This document shows, piece by piece, positions 56,925 to 64,000 of a stretch of 64,000 nt of DNA (position 1 is its first letter; the number at the start of each line of letters is the position of its first letter). This stretch comes from Tetraselmis striata (taxonomy: Eukaryota; Chlorophyta; Chlorodendrophyceae; Chlorodendrales; Chlorodendraceae), in contig VCJN01001502.1 of assembly GCA_006384855.1 (NCBI GenBank), positions 1 to 64,000 of the forward strand, read 5' to 3'. The notes under the pieces were generated by a model, which ran no database searches, was not told the origin of the DNA, and saw nothing but the letters and a program-made list of their open reading frames with translations. Position numbers and translations under genes: made by a program.

Positions 56925-57263
56925 CGCGCGCCAAACAATGTACTACAGACATACATATACAGCGCAAAGTACTGTATACTCGCCGTCGCCGCCGCCATCC
57001 CTTCTCCCGCCCACTCGAGTGGAGGGGGGGGGGGGGGGGAGGAGGTGGGGGGCTGCGCAGTACCACTACCTTTCCACCACCGCCAAGGCCGCCCCAGAAC
57101 CCAAACCGTGGCCGACAGCCGTTCATAGGAAAGGACCCCACGCGACACTCACTGGCCTGCGGGGTCTTAACTTTCACAAAATGGCGGAGACGCCCGGATC
57201 CGTGACAGGAATGGACTCCGCCTACCTACCTTCGGCGTAGGTCTGCACGGCTGGTGAGTAGGG

Positions 57264-58200
57264 ATGCTGCCGCCTCTTACGTCCCTGCGTCCCTATCCCT
57301 CCTGCCCTACTTCCTATCGAGAGTCGCAGCTCACGCCCTTACTTACTGCCGTGCATGCTGGTGTAGGCCCCATCCCGCTGGAGCTGCCTAGCACAGCCCC
57401 CCCCCGCACGCGACAACCCTCACCAGAGTCCGCCAGCCGGCCCGCCCGACCCTCTCGGCCAAGGGCTGTGTCTGCTCGACCTGCCCGACGCTCCCGTCGC
57501 GTGGCGTCCCTGGCCGTTGGACGTAGCCAGGCCGACACGCAGTCAGTGGCGGGTCAGGGTCAGGGCCCGCCAGCGGCAGAAAGGTTGCCGAGCAGCTTGG
57601 CTGCAGCTGGCGATGGAGCCGGTTTGGTTGCTACGCCTGGCGGTAGCAACGCTGGCGAGAGCGGCGGGCAGGTAGCCGGCGCGTCGGCAGTCACACCCTC
57701 AGGACATGCGCCCGTACTAGGCCGGGGTGAGGGCGTACCGGATACCACAGGCTCGGAGGCTAAAGGCGAGACATCCATGCGCACGGTAAGACCTGTGGAA
57801 TACACGGGATGTGTGTGTGTGGGGGGGGGGGGGGGGGGTGGGCATGGTGGTTCATGAATTAACACTCTTGCATTCTATCTGCCCCGCCACAGGTTCCAAC
57901 AAAGGACGACGGAGGACCCAGTACCTCTAGGGCTGCGCGAAATGTTTTTTGCGCCCGTGGCAGTGCGCCCCACCTTCCACAACCACCCCGCGTGCTGTTA
58001 CTGGGTAGTCTCGAATGCGTTATGTCCTCCTTCGGAACGGAATGGCGGGAACCAAACACAAATATCGTCGTGTCAACCTTGTGCGACAGGTACCCCGACC
58101 CGACCAGGCAGGCCCGAGTACCTCTAGGGCCGCAACATGTGGACTGCCGAATGTGGCAGTACGCCCCCCCCCCTCCCGCCTTTACTTATTTGTCTCTGTT
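57264..58200 (+). CDS. Coding-like sequence carried inside the MULE, two exons, function unknown
   Basis: Exon a 57264-57785 encodes a Pro/Ser/Arg-rich, probably disordered stretch (ending AKGETSMRT). A good donor (ACG|GTAAGA) leads across a short intron with a TG tract and G-run to an acceptor at 57891-57892. Exon b from 57893 reads VPTKDDGGPSTSRAARNVF, then PRVLLLGSLECVMSSFG and NIVVSTLCDRYPD. A further donor (CAG|GTACCC near 58088) is possible. The stretch VLLLGxxxxxxSSFGT...NIVVST could be a Rossmann-like nucleotide-binding edge, but this is weak. The block with AGTACCTCTAGGG occurs twice (57919 and 58108). It may be a captured host-gene fragment or an accessory element gene. Confidence 0.35.
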
Positions 58201-58319
58201 TCGTCGGGACTAGAGTGGTAATTGCTTCATGTCCCGGCCGGCGAATTAGTTTTCGCGTGAAACTGAGACAAAACATTGCCGCGTAGGCAGTCAACCCCAT
58301 CCACCGAGACCCGGCAAAA

Positions 58320-58650
58320 GGCAAAGGACCAGCTAACCCACTACCAGCTAACCCACAGCTGGAGAAAGGCAAGGCCAAAATGCTGTCGCCTATTCCCGAG
58401 GAACTTCAGAGTGTATTTCCGCCAAAGACTGAGGAAGAGGTCGAAAACGATTGGCTCACCGAGCGCGCCAACATGATAGTTCATGAGAGAAAAATAGAGC
58501 ACCAGAAGTACGTCCAACTTGCCATTCAAGAGTGGCAAGACGCAGGGGAACACAGAGGTTACCTCGAGGACTACATGGTAACCGCAAACGTGGGGAAACA
58601 ACTTGCTGAGGAAGCAGAGGCGGAGTACTCGCGCCTCGTGAACAGAGGGG
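58320..58650 (+). CDS. Coding-like charged helical segment inside the MULE
   Basis: Frame with GKAKMLSPIPEELQSVFPPK, then EEEVENDWLTERANMIVHER, EHQKYVQLAIQEWQD and VGKQLAEEAEAEYSRL. It is rich in Glu, Lys and Gln and looks helical, unlike random GC frames. Past about 58650 the frame simply runs into the antisense of the transposase, so the real end lies near there. I recognise no family. It could be the last exon of the unit starting at 57264. Confidence 0.35.
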
Positions 58651-59793
58651 CTCGTTTGAAGCTGGATTTTCTGATCGTAGTCGTGCCGACTGTCAGAAGG
58701 ACCCACTTGTTGAACGACACCTTGTGCGTGCCGTCAGTCATAAGGTGCAAGGGCAGTCCAGAAAGCAAAGCCATCCGAAGCGTGCTCAAGAGCTCGAGTG
58801 AAGAAAACGTCACAGCACTCGACTCCTCATCTACTCCGTCTCGGAGCACAACCAAGTCAGTTTCTGACACTCTATCCAACGCACTCCCTTATGGCAATGC
58901 CTTTGACTCGGCCCACTCGCGCAGATCGTGAAAAGATGTGAGCTGAAACGCTCCTTTGCCGAGCTTGATCAAATACTTTTTCCACCGCCGTAGCTGAGTC
59001 AGGAGCTGGGGCCGCATGCCATCCAAGACTCCGGCAGCGCGTATGGTCGAATGTGGTACATGATCCAACGCGTTCTTTGGCGACATTCCCCGAAGCAGGA
59101 GCGGCTGCAGTATGCCCCGAAGCGACTGAGGTACACCCTCCCCACCACGGATCTCGACAAGTGTAGTCGAATGAACATCGTTGCTGAACTGCAACTCCCA
59201 CTTGCCGGTTTGCTTGCTGACAACCGCGCGCATCCGGGCCGGGCATGCTACATGCTGCCGGCACTGGTACACATGTAAACAAACAGAGTTCCGTTGGTTC
59301 AACCGCAGGTGACTGCTACCTGCACGCGGAAATTATTTGACGAGGGGCAGCATACCTTTGTAGATGCCGAGGCATACAAGAACCGCCATTTAGTAGGGAG
59401 GCCTGAGATCACCGACTTGACCGCTTTGTAGTCGGCATATTCAGTGTGGCCGTCTTCGGCAGGAAGCCAGTGACCGATATGGTGTGGTTGTACCTCAGCC
59501 CCATCCAAGTTGGGCCGTGGGGCCCCTGCAACTGCCGTTTCGGAACGCTTGGCGCTGCCTTGCATACCGGGGCTGCCTGCGGCACCCTCTTCAGACGCCC
59601 CTACTTCAGCCAAAGACGAAGTGGGGCGCTGTTCACCCCCCCTTATCGACTCTTCGAAGGTCGCAACATCACGCAATGCTGCCCCACGCGAGGAGACGGG
59701 CCGCCCGACGGCAGACCCGATACAACTTGTTGCCATCTCGAGAAGAACTTCCCTACTCAACATTCCCTCATGATCTTGAAGGAGTTCCCGCAC
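58571..59793 (-). pseudogene. MULE transposase fragment with zinc-finger-like N-terminus
   Basis: N-terminal part (frame from 59793): GHTEYADYKAVKSVISGLPT, then KWRFLYASASTK. A frameshift near 59330 leads to the middle part: VYQCRQHVACPARMRAVVSK, then GKWELQFSNDVHS, which resembles the Cys/His WRKY-GCM1/FLYWCH-type finger found in front of many MULE transposases. Next come LLLRGMSPKNALDHV and RWKKYLIKLGKG. A TAA at 58889-58891 breaks the frame, which goes on to LSGLPLHLMTDGTHKVSFNK, WVLLTVGT. TDGTH with the following W-V-L-x-x-x-G-T is the first catalytic Asp region of MULE transposases. The second Asp and the Glu are missing. Confidence 0.75.
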
Positions 59794-60073
59794 CTCCCCA
59801 AGTGCGGCGCGACGTTCGTGCCCGCAAGGGATGTATAGCCCGCAAGGGGGAATCCATACTGACCCCGCAGCCCTACTTCCTACTTGTTTCAGCGAGAACT
59901 GTTAGGCAGGTGTGGGAGGCGGAGAACTGCCTCGACTTCGCGGCAACCTACCTACCTACCTACCTTCGGAGAGCCTGCCTGGACCCGCCGCCTTTGCCTC
60001 GTTCCGCCGCCACCAAGTGATCATGTACTTTGCGCCAGTACACGCGAACCCTAAAAACCTGCACAGGGTTTAA

Positions 60074-60158
60074 AGCTAGTAAATTGTCCCATTTTCAGTG
60101 AGTCATAAGTGAAGTATAGTGGCCTGTACCGTTTACGCTATAATCTTGTCCCATTCCC
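60074..60158 (-). repeat. Right terminal inverted repeat of the MULE
   Basis: Inverted copy of 56840-56924. The outermost bases (CCATTCCC) are the least conserved part. Confidence 0.9.
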
Positions 60159-60167
60159 GTCGTAGTG
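60159..60167 (+). repeat. Right 9-bp target site duplication (GTCGTAGTG)
   Basis: Perfect direct copy of 56831-56839. Confidence 0.85.
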
Positions 60168-60600
60168 CAACCCGTACTCCATGCCTTTGACGGCGTTTTC
60201 CCTTCCTGGCTGGTCTCCCCGTTCCCGGCAGCCCCATCTGCAGCTGTATCGGTCCGTCCCCGGTCCGGCGGACGTCGCTGCGACCCATCGCAGCCCACAA
60301 TTTTCACCTTGATGTCCTTGCCTTGGCCACCGACACCGCTGGATGGGTCACCAGGCGTCTGATTTCCAGCGTGCCCCTCTACGCTGCGGCTAGAATCACG
60401 TGTGTTCGTTTCTTTGTATACTTGTCTGCCACGCCCCGGATTTGGGTTCTGGGCAATATTGGTGGTGGTGGAAAGGCTGGATTGCCCGGCATCCCCACTC
60501 GCGTGTGCGGGGTGGTTGTTGGGGACTGCGCAATCACGCACGGTACTCAGTGTTGTGCGCGGTACTTAACTTCCGCTAGTACATCACATCGCCCGCGGCC
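60168..60600 (-). other. Flank of the MULE; possible N-terminal part of an older element
   Basis: A - strand frame from ATG 60541 (MRDCAVPNNHPAHASGDAG) is polar and disordered-looking and runs into the MULE end. It lies inside a second, related terminal repeat (60601-60680), so it could be the 5' part of an older MULE into which the 56840-60158 copy jumped. No domain recognised. Confidence 0.3.
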
Positions 60601-60680
60601 CAGTAAATTGTACCATTCTAGTCGGACAATTTACGAGTTCGTGGGATGTACAAAAAACGCTCGAATATTGCCATTTTCTC
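60601..60680 (-). repeat. Relic of a second MULE terminal repeat
   Basis: Starts CAGTAAATTGTACCATTcta and ends CGCTCGAATATTGCCATTTT. This follows the right TIR of the nearby MULE (TAGTAAATTGTCCCATTTTC to CGCTATAATcTTG) with many changes in the middle. The partner end was not found. Confidence 0.5.
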
Positions 60681-60686
60681 TACTAA

Positions 60687-61345
60687 ATGTGGCCGCGACA
60701 AATCCATCACACACGGTTCCCCACGAAAATTGCCCAATCAATACGACGTGCAATTATTCATCGTAACATCGCCACCTTCTCACGCAATTTCGGGTCCTCG
60801 TGCACCATGTGATTGGGCATGGTTTGGGTATTGGTGCGGTTTTGTCGGAAATGCGTGCCGCTTCTACACACCGTACGCGGCCTACTACATGTGGCCGCTA
60901 CAAATCCATAACACACGATCCCTGTCAAAATTGCCCAATCATTTCGACGTGCAATTATACAACGTAACACCGCGCCCTTCTCACGCAATTTCGTGCTTAT
61001 TTCGTGCACAATGTGACTCGGCAGGGTTTTGGATGTTGGTGTGGTTTGTCGGAAATGCGTGCCACTACACACCGTACACGGCGGGCTACTACATGTGGCC
61101 GCGACAAATCCGGTACACGCGACGACGGATATATATTTCACCATCTTATATTGGGCGCGTTTTATATGCTGCCGTGCCGGTTGCATTGTCGAAAATGCGT
61201 GCCAATACACAAGTAAGCATAGTACGCGGACTACAAAATGTGACCCCGACAAATCCATAACATACAAATTTTCTCGAAATTGCCCAATAATTACGACGTG
61301 AAAATATAGAGCATAACACCGCGCTCGCCCTTCTCACAAATTCCT
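60687..61345 (+). repeat. Tandem repeat, ~203-bp period, about 3.3 units
   Basis: Units start with ATGTGGCCGCGACAAATCC at 60687, 60889 and 61093; a fourth, variant start is at 61238. Shared words are AAATTGCCCAAT, CGACGTGCAATTAT, CCTTCTCACGCAATTTCG, GTCGGAAATGCGTGCC and ACACACCGTAC. The third unit is ~55 nt shorter. No long-lived reading frame spans the units. Confidence 0.85.
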
Positions 61346-61364
61346 TGAGGAACCTTATGGGTTT

Positions 61365-61480
61365 ATTGTCGTGGCCACATTCAGCAGTAGCCCGCGTACG
61401 GTGTGTAGTGGCACGCATTTTCGACAAAGCACATCAGCATCCAAAGCGCGCCCAACACGGGGGCCCCGAAGGCCAAACTG
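61365..61480 (-). repeat. Inverted partial copy of the 203-bp repeat
   Basis: The reverse complement contains TTTGTCGAAAATGCGTGCCA, CTACACACCGTACGCGGG and AATGTGGCCACGACAATA, matching the end-to-start junction of the tandem units. Confidence 0.8.
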
Positions 61481-61977
61481 TTGCCCTAGCACACAATTAC
61501 GCGCCCCTCCTTCCCAGCCGCAACGCCCCCGTCCCCGTCGCATGCGCGCGACGCAACGCTGCGAGCGAGGCGTAATTAAATGGTTTCGGAGCACTCCAAC
61601 CGCTCGTCGCCTCAGCGGTCGGACACAACCTATTGTGTCAGTCTGCCACGCCCGCTTGTCTCCCCAGCAGCGGTATGACACGACATGTCGTATCATTCAG
61701 CCACGAGTGTTGTCCGACGTCGCGACCTCGGGGATGGCTCCGACTACTCCGGCCCATAACCACCACGCACGCCTCGCGCGGCCAATTGAGCTAACCCGAC
61801 TTGTCGTGTCAATATATGCTGGGTGTTGTGTCAAGTATCGTCGGATGCAGCCAATAGTCGTTACCCGGCATACCGTCGCAACGGTCACAGCGCCGCACAT
61901 CCCGGCCTTATCCCGACTGATCGTGCAACGTTGTCAGAAGAACGCAGACTCATATCGCGCCGCCGGTGCTGAAGAAG
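61481..61977. other. Unrecognised sequence
   Basis: A + strand frame is open from 61371 to 62258 (295 codons), but it starts inside the inverted repeat, crosses a direct repeat and a C-run, and shows no domain. I do not call it a gene. Confidence 0.4.
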
Positions 61978-62430
61978 CATATCGTGGATACGAAGGCCAC
62001 CCACAACGCGATTTTGTAGTGCCCGCCGGTAAAGTGCGCGTGCTGGCGGCGTTGCTACACACGGATTTGGGAAACATACGGCTGATCGTGTCATGGAATA
62101 TGTCCGCCCCGCCCCCGCCTCGGTTTTGCATGGGTAAGCACGCGTCGGCGAGAACCCCCCCCCCCCCCCCCCCACCACCACTCAGCCGTACCGATATTGC
62201 TGCCCGGTTCGTATACGCTCATCCAGCCCCCTCACTTTCGCGCACCAGCTCAACGTAAACACGGATGACACGCGAATTCGTTGTAGGGACATATCGTGGA
62301 TAGTATGGCCACCCATTATGTGCTCTTGTAGTGTCCCCCGGTCAGTGCACGGGTTGGCACTGGGCAGTTTCAGTACACGCTGATTTGGGAAAAACACGGT
62401 CTATTGTGTCACGGAATAACGCCCCGCACG
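61978..62430 (+). repeat. Two ~130-nt direct repeats, 312 nt apart
   Basis: The stretch 61978-62108 and the stretch 62290-62425 share CATATCGTGGATA, GGCCACCCA, TTGTAGTG, CGGTcAgTGC, GATTTGGGAAAaACA and ATTGTGTCA(c/t)GGAATA. A C-run (62155-62173) lies between. Unknown element type. Confidence 0.65.
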
Positions 62431-62638
62431 GTAATAACGACTCCCGAATTAAGCCCCTCACACGACCGACCGTAGCAACCACACATGGCAAAGGCTCGTG
62501 CATTATTGCAAACCATCGATTACAAACCTCATGGGTGAAGCGACATGTATGGATTTGCCCCCGTGCAGCGCTACGCCTGCAAGGACCACCCGCGATTATC
62601 ATGACTGCTTTCTGCCAATGCGTGTGATCCATGGCAGC

Positions 62639-63538
62639 TCCCTAGTGTCCCTCAGCCTTCGTCCTGCGTAGCGCGCGCGAGCGCACGTACGACTCCCGAA
62701 GCTGCCGAATAAATGGCCGCAGGAGGATGGCGGCTATGGTCTTCTTGTACCTCTTTTTCCGGCGTTCGCCTTCTGCACCGCAGCGGCAATGGCCCCGTGG
62801 AGCGTCTCGTCGAACATACCGGCGGTCGACACCAGGGCAACGTACTCCCTACTGCAAGGATCTGCAACGCGCAAGCATAACAATGCGGAAGTGGCGGAGT
62901 CAATACCACGTACGGATCCCCGTGATCGGAAAGCGTAGCGGGCCGAGCATATGACGTACTGAAGCACACATTCCGTCGAGCAAAAGACGCACCGATATGT
63001 GGCCGGCAACCCACGTCGGCGATACCAGCGGAGTCACCTCAAGGGTTGCTTATGTGGGAGGCGGTACCTTAAGCGGCATGAGGCCAGTGGTCACATCACT
63101 TACGCGGGATCCACCGGGGCGCAGCTCCGCCGCTGCTGGCGGATTACCAACGAAGCGGATATCAGCTCCAAAACAACGTCTTTGACATGAACATGCGCGA
63201 TCTCGTGCATGGATGAAATCGGGGCAGTTGTGCCGGGATTGGGAGGGGCGGTGCTCACCGGATATGCCGAGAGCTTCTATCATACGAATGGCCATGGTCT
63301 TGAAGAAGTATGGGCCCTTGTCGGCGTTTGTCTCACAGCGCAACACCCCACTCGATGGAAGCTCTTGCACAATGATATGGGGGTCCAGCGCGATAATGTG
63401 CCGCATGCCCCGTTCATACATTCGCCTTAAGATCCTATACCGGCATTTATCGTGTTGTGGATCCAACGGCAATAAGTTGGACGGCCACGAAGAGTATGAC
63501 ATCCCCCCCCCCCCCCCCCCCCCCCCCTTGCGGGGCAT
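62639..63538 (-). CDS. Unrecognised gene fragment with several likely exons
   Basis: On the - strand: 63500-63265 reads RYRILRRMYERGMRHIIALD, HIIVQELPSSGVLRCETNAD and FFKTMAIRMIEALGIS and ends at a clean donor (CCG|GTGAGC). The stretch about 63172-63107 reads ADIRFVGNPPAAAELRPGGS and ends at a near-perfect donor (CGC|GTAAGT). The stretch 63009-62740 reads ATYRCVFCSTECVLQYVICS, LLCLRVADPCSREYVALVST and GMFDETLHGAIAAAVQKANA with donor AAG|GTACAAG. The C-x-x-C pair followed by strands faintly recalls the zinc-ribbon OB fold of RPA large subunits, but I would not rely on it. The exon order and joins are not proven. Transposon origin is possible given the setting. Confidence 0.35.
63504..63527. 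repeat. C homopolymer (~24 nt)
   Basis: Lies just upstream (- strand sense: G) of the unrecognised gene fragment, so it is in the orientation opposite to most genic runs. Confidence 0.9.
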
Positions 63539-63599
63539 CTATCGGATAAATCACACAAGGAGCACGAAAACACCCGGAAATCAGCCTTTTCAATCCCAG

Positions 63600-64000
63600 A
63601 ATAATACGGCTGGGCTTGTCGTTGTATCATGTACAATGTGACACGCTATACCGTGTCCAACATATATTGCTGTTTTCATGTCTTGGGATTCCGGTGTACC
63701 ATCCCCGTGCCACTGCCTCATTATACACACGATTGCGCGTGTCAATGCGCTGCAAATGTAAACTCTCAGGTTCGTGCATTCATATGATAGCTAATAGCTG
63801 CCTCGTATCCGGTGGAACGGAACTCGTCCATCGTGATCCTATCACCGTTCCAGATTATCCGAAGTAAATGCGAGAAAAAGCCAACTCCACGATGCACGCC
63901 GTAACCGGTTCTCCGACAGCCTCCCCAAAGGCAGGTTATCACAATGGAGAGGTCTGTAGTAAGTTGAGATCAACTCCACTGAGGCCCATTGCTTGCACTT
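63600..64000. other. Nothing recognised to the window end
   Basis: Only short frames, no repeats shared with the rest of the window that I could find. Confidence 0.4.

Larger units (their letters stand above)
56840..60158 (-). mobile_element. Mutator-like element (MULE), 3.3 kb
   Basis: Bounded by 85-nt terminal inverted repeats (56840-56924 and 60074-60158) that differ at about 8 positions, with a perfect 9-bp target duplication outside. The interior holds a broken transposase on the - strand (59793-58571) and spliced-looking coding sequence on the + strand (57264-58650). The transposase portion is cut off shortly after its first catalytic Asp, near the point where the + strand coding region ends, so the element is non-autonomous. 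Confidence 0.85.

Overview
This window looks like nuclear DNA of a green alga, probably of the order Chlamydomonadales (inference). The genes are GC-rich and split into many small exons with long introns. A TGTAA motif, the usual chlorophyte poly(A) signal, lies 130 nt after one stop codon. The homologues found are plant or algal in type. Two short interstitial telomere arrays are of the TTAGGG type, which has been reported from some chlamydomonadalean lineages. There are no operons and no prokaryotic signals.

Five kinds of apparently intact gene occupy the middle of the window. (1) A Shewanella-like PPP phosphatase, + strand, 12324-16981, 6 exons, 373 aa. (2) An ABC1/UbiB-like atypical kinase fused to a C-terminal beta-lactamase-like serine hydrolase, - strand, 34196-20020, 23 exons, 955 aa. 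(3) An unrecognised acidic protein with a repeated S-M-P-G-L motif, + strand, 35390-40217, 4 exons, 672 aa. (4) Two nearly identical intronless GT8-like glycosyltransferase genes, divergently arranged at 41234-42139 (-) and 44144-45049 (+). (5) A DBP5/DDX19/LOS4-type DEAD-box mRNA-export helicase, - strand, 50454-45702, 12 exons, 507 aa. I rebuilt the exons by hand from splice sites, frame and family motifs. Each spliced model has a length divisible by three and no internal stop.

The two flanks (1-12 kb and 50.9-64 kb) are mostly decayed mobile DNA. They hold two tyrosine-recombinase elements (one with Ngaro-like split direct repeats), a LINE 3' end with dispersed 3'-end copies, an AT-rich Ty3/gypsy integrase fragment, a Mutator-like element with 85-bp terminal inverted repeats and a perfect 9-bp target duplication, MITE-like 75-mers, and a ~203-bp tandem repeat. 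Introns carry many microsatellites and very long C homopolymers, usually C on the sense strand and close to splice sites.

The five gene kinds are ordinary housekeeping or signalling genes in no obvious shared pathway. The most unusual items are the near-identical inverted glycosyltransferase pair, the S-M-P-G-L protein, the GC-AG introns and C-runs, and the Mutator-like element that carries spliced coding sequence on the strand opposite its transposase.
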